A DNA stretch of 64,000 nucleotides. Source: Lachnospiraceae bacterium. GTDB taxonomy: Bacteria; Bacillota; Clostridia; Lachnospirales; Lachnospiraceae. Under the pieces are notes generated by a model, which did not search any database, was not told where the DNA came from, and saw only the letters and a list, made by a program, of their open reading frames with translations. How positions within the stretch are numbered: the first letter of the stretch is position 1; each line of letters starts with the position of its first letter. The stretch covers positions 1-64,000 of the forward strand of contig JAGBBP010000011.1 in the NCBI GenBank assembly GCA_017938405.1. Direction: 5' to 3'. A program made the translations under genes and the position numbers. This document shows, in pieces, positions 35,474-46,217 of this stretch.

Positions 35474-36567
35474 TCGTATGCACCATCCTTTACTTTTACA
35501 ATTACCGGCTCTCCGCCTGCAGGAGCCCAGATGTTTTCCGCATTCGGTTCCATCGTGCGAATCGCCGCTTCTTCACTGGCGATAAATACTTTATCGTCCT
35601 TCTCACCGACTACCATAGAACGAAGTTTCAGTCGATCGTTCAGCGCCATGAGACCACCGTTAAAGCCAAGTACAATGGAAAAAGGACCGGTGATAAGTAA
35701 ACTTGGGAAAAGTGTACGCAAATAGATATGTTTGTTTTTATCTTCCAAATCGGTTTTTCCTTCGATAGTACTCCAGAACGGTGCTGCGATGACACTGGCT
35801 GCTTCACTGAGACTCAGTCCCTGTACGCGGATTAAATAGTCCATAATATAAGTGATAACTTCTGTATCGGTCTGTAGCGTACATTTGTAACCGAACATTT
35901 CGATAAAACGGCGGTTTGCATCATAAGAAGAGATTTCTCCGTTATGTACAATAGACCAATCCAGCAAAGTGAAGGGATGTGCTCCTCCCCACCAGCCGGG
36001 AGTGTTGGTAGGATAACGCCCGTGGGCTGTCCAGGAGTAACCCTCATATTCTTCTAATTTATAAAAAACACCGACATCTTCAGGAAATCCGACAGCCTTG
36101 AATGTTCCCATGTTTTTACCGCTGGAAAAGACATAAGCACCTTTCATTTCAATGTTGATTTTCATTACAGTGCGGGCAACAAATTCTTTTTCGTCCAATT
36201 GCATAGAAGCCAGCATAGATTTTAAAGGACTTACGAAATATCTCCAGATAATAGGTTCATCGGTAATTGTCGGGATTTTACGGGTCGGTATGATTTCCGA
36301 TTTTACGATTTCAAAGTGCTCTTTTAAAAAAACTTCACATTCTTTCCGGGTGGAGCGGGTATCAAAGAACATATGCAATGCATAAAATTCTTTGTATTCG
36401 GGATAGATGCCGTAACCGGCAAAACCGCCACCAAGTCCGTTGGAACGGTCATGCATCGGCTTCATGGCATTGGTAATCATATCGCCGGACATTCTGTTGC
36501 ATTCTTTAGAAATAACAGCAGCGATTGCACATCCGGAGGGGATACGCACTTGGCCTTCTACTTTCAT
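35470..36567 (-). CDS. Glutamate synthase glutamine amidotransferase subunit
   Basis: 365 residues, class II glutaminase. The catalytic Cys is Cys13 in PSGCAIAAVISK; a 12-residue leader must be removed to expose it, as in ordinary GltB. NGLGGGFAGYGIYP, WTAHGRYPTNTPGWWGGAHPF and VHNGEISSY are further family marks. First gene of the minus-strand operon that ends with lysA. It has its own promoter and hexaloop leader. Confidence 0.92.
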   Translation of the reverse strand: MKVEGQVRIPSGCAIAAVISKECNRMSGDMITNAMKPMHDRSNGLGGGFAGYGIYPEYKEFYALHMFFDTRSTRKECEVFLKEHFEIVKSEIIPTRKIPTITDEPIIWRYFVSPLKSMLASMQLDEKEFVARTVMKINIEMKGAYVFSSGKNMGTFKAVGFPEDVGVFYKLEEYEGYSWTAHGRYPTNTPGWWGGAHPFTLLDWSIVHNGEISSYDANRRFIEMFGYKCTLQTDTEVITYIMDYLIRVQGLSLSEAASVIAAPFWSTIEGKTDLEDKNKHIYLRTLFPSLLITGPFSIVLGFNGGLMALNDRLKLRSMVVGEKDDKVFIASEEAAIRTMEPNAENIWAPAGGEPVIVKVKDGAYE

Positions 36568-36610
36568 ATAGATTCATTCCTTTCGGGGTGAAATATAATA
36601 ATTGAAAATG

Positions 36611-36712
36611 AAAAAGAAAAGGCGTTCATCTCAATGTAGAAGCATCTCTACACTGAAATGAACGCCCTTGCTCATTTGCCAGCATTGTACTCTTTTTCTT
36701 GTGGATTGTCAA
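36611..36712 (-). promoter_or_regulatory. Promoter and hexaloop/terminator leader of the gltB1-lysA operon
   Basis: On the minus strand TTGACA (36712-36707), 17 nt, TACAAT (36689-36684). A hairpin ATGAGC-[AAGGGC]-GTTCAT (36675-36658) begins about two bases after the expected start of transcription. Its last bases are also the start of a 20-bp terminator stem (36666-36621) followed by T-rich sequence. Only one hairpin can form at a time. Confidence 0.85.
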
Positions 36713-36801
36713 GGGGAATTTTTAAAAATTCTGAAAGCTTTTGGAAAATGCAAAGTTCTGAGCGCTTTTGCCGGAAAATCAAAAAAAATTGAAAAAAGGG
36801 G

Positions 36802-36900
36802 TTGACAATTCATTTTTGTGGGTGTACAATGCGGGACAGAAAGGCAAAGGCGTCTTTAGTGGTTTTCGTATCCCAACCACTAGAGATGCCTTTGTTTTTT
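36802..36900 (+). promoter_or_regulatory. Promoter and hexaloop/terminator leader of gdhA
   Basis: TTGACA (36802-36807), 17 nt, TACAAT (36825-36830). AAAGGC-[AAAGGC]-GTCTTT (36840-36857) forms a hexaloop hairpin with A at loop position 1 and G at 4. The loop plus 3' arm double as the base of a terminator (36845-36894) followed by TTTTTT. A clean antitermination design. Confidence 0.88.
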
Positions 36901-36929
36901 CTATTTCAGATAAAATAAAAGGAGGATGA

Positions 36930-38270
<1,341 letters not shown>

Positions 38271-38297
38271 GTGCGGATGAAAATAAGTGAATAGTGC

Positions 38298-38350
38298 AAA
38301 GGCAAAGGCGTCTTTAATGTTTCCCTCATTAAAGATGCCTTTCTCTATTT
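38298..38350 (+). promoter_or_regulatory. Intercistronic hexaloop/terminator before glnN
   Basis: The same 18-nt AAAGGC-[AAAGGC]-GTCTTT (38298-38315) as before gdhA, overlapping a terminator stem (38304-38342) with a weaker T-run. No promoter is seen between gdhA and glnN, so this would control read-through from gdhA. Confidence 0.8.
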
Positions 38351-38381
38351 AAAAACGGGCGCAAGAAAAGGAGGATGTTAT

Positions 38382-40478
38382 ATGGAAACTGTAACGAATT
38401 ATTTTGGGAACATGGTCTTCGATGACAGAGTAATGAAAGCTACACTGTCTGCAAAAGTGTATGCCTCGCTTAAGAAGACGATTGATGAAGGGACGGAGTT
38501 GGACATCAGTGTGGCCAATGCTGTTGCAAACGCAATGAAGGATTGGGCAATATCCAAGGGGGCTACTCATTATACACATTGGTTCCAACCGCTTACCGGT
38601 ATTACCGCAGAAAAGCATGACAGCTTTATTACTCCGTCTCCGGATGGCGGTGTGATTATGGAATTTTCAGGAAAGGAATTGATTAAGGGTGAGCCGGATG
38701 CGTCTTCTTTCCCGTCCGGTGGATTGAGAGCGACGTTTGAGGCAAGAGGCTATACCGCGTGGGATCCGACCTCGTACGCATTTATTAAGGGAACCACCCT
38801 TTGTATTCCGACGGCGTTCTGTTCTTATGGCGGAGAAGCATTAGATAAGAAGACACCACTTCTTCGTTCTATGGAAGCACTGAACAAGCAAGCGCTTCGT
38901 ATCTTGCGATTGTTCGGGAACGATACGGTAAAGTGTGTTCGTACATCCGTTGGACCGGAGCAGGAATATTTCCTTGTAGATGCGGAGATGTATGAGAAGC
39001 GTCGTGACCTGCGCTTTACCGGTCGTACCTTATTTGGCGCAAGACCTCCGAAGGGGCAGGAAATGGATGACCATTACTTCGGTGTGATCAAGCCTAGAGT
39101 TCAGGCATATATGAAAGAACTTAACGACGAACTGTGGAAGCTTGGTATTTTGGCCAAGACCGAACATAATGAAGTAGCCCCGGCGCAGCATGAGCTGGCA
39201 CCTATCTATACTACGACAAACATTGCAACAGATCATAACCAGCTGACAATGGAGATTATGCAAAAGGTTGCTGCAAAGCATGGCCTGGTTTGTTTACTCC
39301 ATGAAAAGCCTTTCGCCGGGGTGAATGGTAGTGGCAAGCACAATAACTGGTCCATGGCTACAGATGCAGGGGTAAACCTTCTTTCTCCGGGAGAAACCCC
39401 GTACGAGAATGCGCAATTCCTTTTGTTCCTTTGTGCTGTGATAAAGGCAGTGGATGATTATCAGGATTTGCTTCGTATTTCGGTTGCCACTGCCGGAAAC
39501 GATCATCGTCTTGGAGCAAACGAAGCACCGCCTGCGGTTGTTTCTATTTTCCTTGGTGATGAATTAAATGCAGTGTTGGAAGCAATTGAAACCGGAACCC
39601 CGTACAGCGGTACCGAAAAGAAACAGATGAAGTTGGGCGTTGACGTGCTTCCGAAGTTTAACCGCGATACCACGGATCGTAACCGTACTTCGCCGTTTGC
39701 GTTTACCGGTAACAAGTTCGAATTCCGTATGCTTGGTTCCTCCAACAGTATTGCTTGCGCGAACATCATGTTAAACAGTGCGGTGGCAGAGAGTTTAAAG
39801 ATTTATGCCGATCGGTTGGAACAGACAGAGGACTTTGAGACGGCGCTCCACCAGATGATTCGAAAGACTATCAAGGACCACAAAAATATTATTTTTAACG
39901 GCAATGGGTATGATGATTCATGGATTCGAGAGGCAACAGAGAAAAGAGGCTTACTTAACTATCGTACGACTGCAGACTGTGTACCGCACCTTCTGGATAA
40001 GAAGAATGTAGATATGTTAACCGCTCACGGTGTATTTTCGGAAGCAGAACTTAAGTCGCGTTATGAAATCACGTTGGAGAACTACTGTAAGACCGTTGTA
40101 ATTGAAGCGAACACCATGGTGGATATGGCGAAGACCGAGATTGCACCGGCAGTAGAGGCTTACGTGGCAGACGTGGCAAAAGCTGTGGCTGCAAAGAAGG
40201 CAGTGGATGCAGCACTTCCGTGTACTTACGAGATGGGTCTTGTGAAGAAGCTTTCAATGTTGTGCGATCGGATTGCGATAAAAACAGAGGAACTGGAGAC
40301 AATATTAAAAGAAATTCAGGAAACGGAGGATATCGGTACGGAAGCAAATGCAATTCGCGATACACTTCTTGGTAAGATGTATGAGTTACGCCTTGCGTGT
40401 GATGAGGCAGAAACCGTTACGGCAAAGAGCTATTGGCCGTTCCCTACCTATGGTGACCTGCTTTTCGGCGTAAGATAA
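38382..40478 (+). CDS. glnN: Glutamine synthetase type III
   Basis: 698 residues, the size of GSIII (large dodecamer). Family marks are [52 protein letters not shown] and [26 protein letters not shown] is common in gut Clostridia and Bacteroides and is usually the ammonia-limited enzyme. AAAAGGAGG precedes the ATG. It shares the gdhA transcript through an attenuator. Confidence 0.96.
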   Translation: METVTNYFGNMVFDDRVMKATLSAKVYASLKKTIDEGTELDISVANAVANAMKDWAISKGATHYTHWFQPLTGITAEKHDSFITPSPDGGVIMEFSGKELIKGEPDASSFPSGGLRATFEARGYTAWDPTSYAFIKGTTLCIPTAFCSYGGEALDKKTPLLRSMEALNKQALRILRLFGNDTVKCVRTSVGPEQEYFLVDAEMYEKRRDLRFTGRTLFGARPPKGQEMDDHYFGVIKPRVQAYMKELNDELWKLGILAKTEHNEVAPAQHELAPIYTTTNIATDHNQLTMEIMQKVAAKHGLVCLLHEKPFAGVNGSGKHNNWSMATDAGVNLLSPGETPYENAQFLLFLCAVIKAVDDYQDLLRISVATAGNDHRLGANEAPPAVVSIFLGDELNAVLEAIETGTPYSGTEKKQMKLGVDVLPKFNRDTTDRNRTSPFAFTGNKFEFRMLGSSNSIACANIMLNSAVAESLKIYADRLEQTEDFETALHQMIRKTIKDHKNIIFNGNGYDDSWIREATEKRGLLNYRTTADCVPHLLDKKNVDMLTAHGVFSEAELKSRYEITLENYCKTVVIEANTMVDMAKTEIAPAVEAYVADVAKAVAAKKAVDAALPCTYEMGLVKKLSMLCDRIAIKTEELETILKEIQETEDIGTEANAIRDTLLGKMYELRLACDEAETVTAKSYWPFPTYGDLLFGVR

Positions 40479-40509
40479 GGATAAAATGAACAGGAAAGGA
40501 TGATGTGTT

Positions 40510-42225
40510 ATGACGTACAGCGCAGTTAATACAATTTGGGTACTGATCGGTGCCGCACTTGTATTCTTTATGCAGGCCGGATTTTCCATGTGTGAAGCCG
40601 GATTTACCAGAGCGAAGAATACCGGTAACATTTTGATGAAAAACCTGATGGACTTTTGTATCGGAACACCGGCCTTCTGGTTGGTCGGTTTCGGGCTCAT
40701 GTTTGGCTCCGGAACGGGTCTGTTTGGAAAATTCGATCCTTTCATTCGGGGAGATTACAGCCATATTTTACCGGCCGGAGTACCGCTTTGGGCCTTTGCG
40801 ATATTTCAGACTGTATTTTGTGCCACCTCAGCGACCATCGTTTCCGGTGCCATGGCGGAACGGACGAAGTTCAGTGCATATTGTATTTACTCCGCAGCAA
40901 TCTCCCTTATTATCTATCCGATTTCCGGACATTGGATTTGGGGCGGTGGCTGGTTAGCGGAACTCGGTTTTCATGATTTTGCAGGTTCTACTGCTGTTCA
41001 TATGGTTGGCGGTGTCTGCGCTTTAATCGGTGCAAAGATTTTAGGTCCGCGTATCGGTAAGTACGACAAGAACAGAAAGCCACGGGCAATCCTCGGTCAC
41101 AACCTGACCTTTGCGGCACTCGGGGTATTCATTCTTTGGTTCTGTTGGTTCGGTTTTAACGGTGCTTCTACCGTTGGTATGGATAGTGATGTACTGGTGG
41201 AACGTGCAGGCATGGTCTTTTTTAACACAAACCTTACGGCTGCTGTTGCCTGTTGTACAACTCTAATTGTGACCTGGATTCGTTATAAGAAGCCGGATGT
41301 TTCCATGACATACAATGCAGCACTTGCCGGTCTGGTAGGTATTACCGCAGGCTGTGATGCGGTAAGTCCGTTAGGCGCAGCGATTATGGGCTTGATATTC
41401 GGTGTTGTAATTGTATTTGCCGTTGAGTTTTTCGATAAGGTCGCAAAAATCGATGACCCGGTAGGTGCGATTTCCGTGCATGGTATTTGCGGTGCACTCG
41501 GTACAATTTTGACCGGATTGTTTGCAACCGGTAGTTCTACCGAAAAGGGCTTATTCTACGGTGGTGGCTTCCACTTATTTGGCGTTCAGTTGTTAGGTGT
41601 TGTTACGGTAGCAGCGTATGTTGCTGTATTAATTACCATTGTGTTTTTAGTGATTAAGCATACGATCGGACTTCGCGCTGATGCGGAGGATGAGATTGCC
41701 GGACTGGATGTTTCCGAGCATGGTTTACTCACGGCATATGCGGGATTTGCAATGCTTCCGGATACAACGACGTTAGAAGACGGAACAGATCCGATCGTTG
41801 TAACCGGTGAGGTTCCGGTGGCGGAAGCGGTTCCGGTAAAGAAAATGCCGTCCTTCGAAGAGGGTACGCCTAAGTTTACGAAGGTTGAGATTATTTGCAA
41901 GGAATCCCGACTGGAAACATTAAAGTCGGCGATGATGAGCATTGGCATTACCGGTATGACCGTATCCCATGTACTCGGTTGCGGTGTGCAGAAGGGTAAG
42001 CCGGAATACTATCGTGGTGTCCCGGTCGAAGCAACCCTTTTACCGAAGGTTCAGGTGGATATTGTAGTCAGCAAGGTTCCGGTTCGCAGTGTTATTGAAG
42101 CGGCGAAGAAAGTGCTTTACACCGGACATATCGGTGATGGTAAAATTTTTGTTTATGATGTGGAAAATGTTGTAAAGGTTCGTACCGGCGAAGAAGGTTA
42201 CGATGCCCTACAGGATGTTGAATAA
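40510..42225 (+). CDS. Ammonium transporter fused to PII regulator
   Basis: 571 residues. Residues 1-410 are an Amt channel with eleven helices (QAGFSMCEAGF, DFAGSTAVHMVGG, WFGFNGAST, ISVHGICGALGT). A 45-residue linker leads to a full PII domain (455-571). The T-loop has GKPEYYRG with Tyr at 500/501, the B-loop TGHIGDGKIFV, and the C-loop VRTGE. PII normally is a separate GlnK that plugs Amt when glutamine is high. A covalent tether would give permanent local control. Whether uridylylation occurs is unknown. It follows glnN by 31 nt. Confidence 0.95.
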   Translation: MTYSAVNTIWVLIGAALVFFMQAGFSMCEAGFTRAKNTGNILMKNLMDFCIGTPAFWLVGFGLMFGSGTGLFGKFDPFIRGDYSHILPAGVPLWAFAIFQTVFCATSATIVSGAMAERTKFSAYCIYSAAISLIIYPISGHWIWGGGWLAELGFHDFAGSTAVHMVGGVCALIGAKILGPRIGKYDKNRKPRAILGHNLTFAALGVFILWFCWFGFNGASTVGMDSDVLVERAGMVFFNTNLTAAVACCTTLIVTWIRYKKPDVSMTYNAALAGLVGITAGCDAVSPLGAAIMGLIFGVVIVFAVEFFDKVAKIDDPVGAISVHGICGALGTILTGLFATGSSTEKGLFYGGGFHLFGVQLLGVVTVAAYVAVLITIVFLVIKHTIGLRADAEDEIAGLDVSEHGLLTAYAGFAMLPDTTTLEDGTDPIVVTGEVPVAEAVPVKKMPSFEEGTPKFTKVEIICKESRLETLKSAMMSIGITGMTVSHVLGCGVQKGKPEYYRGVPVEATLLPKVQVDIVVSKVPVRSVIEAAKKVLYTGHIGDGKIFVYDVENVVKVRTGEEGYDALQDVE

Positions 42226-42249
42226 TCAATTCCGGAAAGGAGTGTATCT

Positions 42250-42417
42250 ATGCAAATGAAAGAAAATTGGTTCATGACTCAAGCCGACTTTAAAAATGTA
42301 ACGCCCGAGATGCTTCTCTGCATAGAGAAGCCGGACCCACTCTATGAGAAAGCTTTTCTTTCTGGGGAAGATAAAAGTACAACGGAATTTGCTCAAAATA
42401 CGACAACCTGGGACTGA
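42250..42417 (+). CDS. Small protein of 55 residues, unknown
   Basis: ATG 42250 follows GGAAAGGAG by 8 nt, and the frame runs to TGA 42415-42417. The sequence begins MQMKENWFMTQADF and contains KNVTPEMLLCIEKPD. It is acidic with no membrane segment. An 8-bp stem (GCTTCTCT/AGAGAAGC) lies inside it. It sits between amt-PII and asnB with tight spacing, so it is likely real and cotranscribed. No family recognised. Confidence 0.55.
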   Translation: MQMKENWFMTQADFKNVTPEMLLCIEKPDPLYEKAFLSGEDKSTTEFAQNTTTWD

Positions 42418-42452
42418 TAAATTATTGACTTGATTAACGGAGGTAGATTTCC

Positions 42453-44036
42453 ATGTGTGCTATTATGGGTTATTGTGGCAGCGGTGCCACTTTGGATGTA
42501 TTTGAAAAGGGCTTTCGGGAGACTGTCTCCCGAGGCCCGGATGACAGTCGAATTATGGATACCGGGAATGGATTGCTTGGTTTTCATCGGCTTTCTATCA
42601 TGGGACTGACTCCTTCCGGAATGCAACCCTTTGAGTTGGACGGTAGTTATGTGGTATGTAATGGAGAACTCTACGGGTTTGAAAAACAAAAGGAGTGCCT
42701 GAAGCAAAAAGGGTATACATTTAAAAGCGATAGCGACTGCGAAATCTTACTCCCTCTGTATCGCGAATACGGTACCGATATGTTTGCAATGCTGGACGCT
42801 GAGTTCGCCTGCATTATCTATGACGGCGGAACGGGTGAGTTCATTGCGGCAAGAGACCCAATCGGAATTAGACCGTTGTATTACGGCTACGATAAAGCAG
42901 GTGTAATCCTGTTTGCGAGTGAAGCAAAAAACCTAGTGGGTCTTGCGGACAAGATTATGCCGTTCCCGCCGGGGCATTATTACAAGGGCGGTGAATTTGC
43001 CTGTTATTCGGATATTGCACACGCAGATACCGTGTGTATAGATGATTTGGAAACGGTTTGCCGCAACATTCATGATAAGCTGGTGGCAGGCGTGGAAAAG
43101 CGTTTGGTGGCGGATGCAAAGGTGGGTTTTCTGCTTTCGGGCGGTCTGGATTCCTCTCTAGTATGTGCCATAGCGGCAAAAAAGAGTAGTGTTCCCATTA
43201 AGACCTTTGCCATCGGAATGAGCGAGGATGCAATCGACTTAAAGTATGCGAAGCAGGTGGCAAACTATATCGGCAGTGACCATAAGGAAGTTATCATTAC
43301 GAAGAAGGATGTATTAGCCTCCTTAAAAACCGTAATTGCATTACTCGGAACCTTTGATATTACTACCATTCGGGCAAGCATGGGAATGTATTTGGTTTGT
43401 AAGGCAATTCATGAGCAGACCGATATCCGAGTGCTACTGACAGGTGAGATTTCGGATGAATTGTTCGGATATAAGTATACCGATTTCGCGCCGGATGCGG
43501 CGGCATTTCAGGCAGAAGCGGAGAAGAGAATCTCCGAGCTACATATGTATGATGTGCTTCGTGCGGACCGGTGTATTTCAGTAAACTCGCTGGAGGCAAG
43601 AGTGCCGTTCGGTGATCTTGACTTTGTAAAATATGTGATGTCGGTGGACCCGGAATTAAAGTTAAACAAGTATGGAAAGGGGAAATACCTGCTCCGTCAT
43701 GCGTTTGAAGAGGGCGACTATTTGCCGGACGAAATATTATGGCGGGAGAAAGCCGCTTTCTCCGATGCGGTAGGACACTCCATGGTGGACTATTTGAAGG
43801 AGTATGCGGAGAGCTTTTACAGTGACGAAGAGTTTGAGAACGAGCGTAAGAAATATACCCATGCGAGACCGTTCACAAAGGAGTCCTTGCTTTACCGGGA
43901 GATTTTTGAAATCTATTATCCGGGACAAGGAGAAATGATTGCAGATTTTTGGATGCCGAACAAGGACTGGGAAGGCTGCAATGTGAGCGATCCTTCTGCG
44001 AGAGTTCTTTCAAATTACGGGGACAGCGGAAAATAA
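42453..44036 (+). CDS. asnB: Asparagine synthase (glutamine-hydrolysing)
   Basis: 527 residues. Class II glutaminase with Cys2 (MCAIMGYCGSG), HRLSIMGL and NGELYG. The synthetase domain has the PP-loop LLSGGLDSSLVCA and the GEISDELFGYKY motif. It makes asparagine from aspartate, ATP and glutamine. CGGAGG 8 nt upstream. The last gene before the purC promoter. Confidence 0.95.
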   Translation: MCAIMGYCGSGATLDVFEKGFRETVSRGPDDSRIMDTGNGLLGFHRLSIMGLTPSGMQPFELDGSYVVCNGELYGFEKQKECLKQKGYTFKSDSDCEILLPLYREYGTDMFAMLDAEFACIIYDGGTGEFIAARDPIGIRPLYYGYDKAGVILFASEAKNLVGLADKIMPFPPGHYYKGGEFACYSDIAHADTVCIDDLETVCRNIHDKLVAGVEKRLVADAKVGFLLSGGLDSSLVCAIAAKKSSVPIKTFAIGMSEDAIDLKYAKQVANYIGSDHKEVIITKKDVLASLKTVIALLGTFDITTIRASMGMYLVCKAIHEQTDIRVLLTGEISDELFGYKYTDFAPDAAAFQAEAEKRISELHMYDVLRADRCISVNSLEARVPFGDLDFVKYVMSVDPELKLNKYGKGKYLLRHAFEEGDYLPDEILWREKAAFSDAVGHSMVDYLKEYAESFYSDEEFENERKKYTHARPFTKESLLYREIFEIYYPGQGEMIADFWMPNKDWEGCNVSDPSARVLSNYGDSGK

Positions 44037-44065
44037 GAGAAAAACAAAAAAATTCATAGAGTAGT

Positions 44066-44155
44066 TGACAAATTGCCGAAAAAAGAGTAGAATCTCTTCA
44101 TGAAAAGGCAAAGACGTCTTTGAGTTTATACTCGAAGTGTCTTTGTCTTTTTTTG
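44066..44155 (+). promoter_or_regulatory. Promoter and hexaloop/terminator leader of the purC operon
   Basis: TTGACA (44066-44071), 17 nt, TAGAAT (44089-44094). Hairpin AAAGGC-[AAAGAC]-GTCTTT (44105-44122), four bases after the expected start. It overlaps a terminator (44110-44146) with a run of T. The same plan as before gdhA and gltB1. No purine riboswitch is present. Confidence 0.88.
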
Positions 44156-44190
44156 TTTAAAAGCGTTATTACAATCGGAGGTATGAAGAG

Positions 44191-44904
44191 ATGACCAAGA
44201 GAGAACAGCTTTACGAAGGAAAAGCAAAAAAGGTGTATAAGACGGATGACCCGGAACTTCTTATCGTTTCCTATAAGGATGATGCGACGGCGTTTAACGG
44301 TCTCAAGAAAGGAACCATAGTCGGTAAGGGTGTTATCAACAACCGGATGAGTAATTTGCTTATGCAGCGAATCCAAAAGGCCGGTATTCCTACTCATTTT
44401 GTGCAGGAGTTGAGTGAGCGTGATACGTTGGTTAAAAAAGTCTCTATCGTGCCTCTAGAAGTAATTATCAGAAATATTGCTGCCGGCTCCTTCTCAAAAC
44501 GGTACGGTGTCGAGGAGGGCTTCGTTTTTGAATTGCCTACCATTGAATTCTCTTATAAAAACGACGAGCTGGGTGATCCGCTTATGGATGAATATCATGC
44601 TATTGCTATGAAGTTGGCAACCAAAGAAGAGATTGAAACGATTAAAAAGTATGCATTTGGTGTCAATGAGCAGTTAAAGGCATTTTGGAAGGAGTGCGGT
44701 GTCACTTTGGTGGATTTTAAGCTGGAATTCGGTAAACTTTCGGACGGTACGATTGTACTTGCCGATGAAATCAGTCCCGACACCTGCCGCCTTTGGGACA
44801 GTACGACCGGCGAGAAACTTGACAAGGACAGATTTCGCCGTGATCTTGGCGGTGTAGAAGATGCTTATGCGGAAGTGATGAAGCGTCTCATGCAACATAT
44901 ATAA
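44191..44904 (+). CDS. purC: SAICAR synthetase
   Basis: 237 residues, normal length. It joins aspartate to CAIR in purine synthesis. Visible are LYEGKAKKVYKTDDPE, KDDATAFNG, PLEVIIRNIAAGSFSKRYG and LADEISPDTCRLWD. First gene of a long cotranscribed run (purC to dapL) with gaps mostly under 30 nt. Confidence 0.97.
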   Translation: MTKREQLYEGKAKKVYKTDDPELLIVSYKDDATAFNGLKKGTIVGKGVINNRMSNLLMQRIQKAGIPTHFVQELSERDTLVKKVSIVPLEVIIRNIAAGSFSKRYGVEEGFVFELPTIEFSYKNDELGDPLMDEYHAIAMKLATKEEIETIKKYAFGVNEQLKAFWKECGVTLVDFKLEFGKLSDGTIVLADEISPDTCRLWDSTTGEKLDKDRFRRDLGGVEDAYAEVMKRLMQHI

Positions 44905-44918
44905 CGGAGGAAAAGCGA

Positions 44919-46193
44919 ATGGCGAATAGTGCAATTGTAGGTATCAACTGGGGTGACGAAGGAAAAGGCAGAATGGTAGATTTGCTGACCGAGGACTATG
45001 ATGTGGTGGTTCGTTTTCAGGGTGGGGGAAATGCCGGACACACCGTAATTAACGAGCTTGGAAGATTTGCACTTCATTTGTTGCCTTCCGGTATTTTCAG
45101 ACAGGGTGTCGTCAATATTCTCGGTAACGGTGTGGCGGTTGACCCCGAAAACCTTTGGACGGAGATGGAGGATGTAATGGCAAAAGGTGTAGAACTTACA
45201 CCGGAGAATCTTAAAATCAGCGACCGCGCTTCTTTGCTGCTTCCATGGCATCGGGATATGGATGAGCTGGAGGAACTGCGGCTTGCCGATAAAAAATACG
45301 GTTCTACGAAACAGGGAATTGCGCCGTTTTATTCGGATAAATACGGAAAAAAGACGATTCTTGCCGGAGAGTTATTCTATCCGGAAGAACTGAAAGAGCA
45401 CCTTACCGATTTGATGGAATGGAAAAATCTTATGCTTACAAAGGTATACGGAGCACCGGGTTATACAATGGAAATGTTGGAAAAATGGATTAACGGTGCT
45501 TGTGAAAAAATCAAGCCGTATATCACCGATACCGGTGCTTTTTTGAAGGAAGCACAAGCGAGCGGTAAGAACATCCTTTTTGAAGCACAGCTTGGCTCAC
45601 TCAGAGATTTGGATTATGGGATCTATCCGTATACAACATCCTCGAATACTATGGCGGCATATGCTCCGATTGGTTCGGGATTGCCGAGTGCAAAGGTAAA
45701 TGATGTGATTGGTGTTGTAAAAGCCTATTCCACCTGTGTCGGGGAAGGACCGTTTGTATGCGAAATGCTCGGTGAAGAAGCAGAGAAATTGCGTGAAAGC
45801 GGCTTTGAATATGGAGCAAAAACGGGTAGACCACGCCGGGTAGGTCCGATTGATATTGTTGCAACGCGGTATGGTGTTGAGGTACAGGCGGCAACCGCAA
45901 TTGCGCTTACAAAACTCGATGTACTCAGTTATATGGATAAAATACCGGTATGTACCGGGTATCTGTTAAACGGGGAACAAATTGATCGATTCCCGTTTCC
46001 GACAGCATTGAAAAATGCAAAGCCGGTCATTACGTATTTTGACGGATGGAAGTGCGATATCTCAGGTGTCCGCACATGGGAGGAGCTTCCGAAAGCGGCA
46101 CAGGAGTATGTGGCTTTTATAGAAGGACAAATCGGTTGTCCCATTAAGTATGTTTCCGTGGGACCTGAGCGCGACAGCATCATAATAAGATAA
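44919..46193 (+). CDS. purA: Adenylosuccinate synthetase
   Basis: 424 residues. GTP-dependent first step from IMP to AMP. Motifs GINWGDEGKGRMVD, GGGNAGHTVI, QGIAPFYSDKYGKK and TGRPRRVGPID. CGGAGG precedes the ATG 14 nt after purC. Confidence 0.96.
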   Translation: MANSAIVGINWGDEGKGRMVDLLTEDYDVVVRFQGGGNAGHTVINELGRFALHLLPSGIFRQGVVNILGNGVAVDPENLWTEMEDVMAKGVELTPENLKISDRASLLLPWHRDMDELEELRLADKKYGSTKQGIAPFYSDKYGKKTILAGELFYPEELKEHLTDLMEWKNLMLTKVYGAPGYTMEMLEKWINGACEKIKPYITDTGAFLKEAQASGKNILFEAQLGSLRDLDYGIYPYTTSSNTMAAYAPIGSGLPSAKVNDVIGVVKAYSTCVGEGPFVCEMLGEEAEKLRESGFEYGAKTGRPRRVGPIDIVATRYGVEVQAATAIALTKLDVLSYMDKIPVCTGYLLNGEQIDRFPFPTALKNAKPVITYFDGWKCDISGVRTWEELPKAAQEYVAFIEGQIGCPIKYVSVGPERDSIIIR

Positions 46194-46217
46194 ATGACGA
46201 GAAGGAGTAACAATGCA

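Noticed and set aside
44066-44155. Purine riboswitch before purC
   Set aside because: The leader lacks the conserved three-way junction; the hexaloop/terminator plan explains it.
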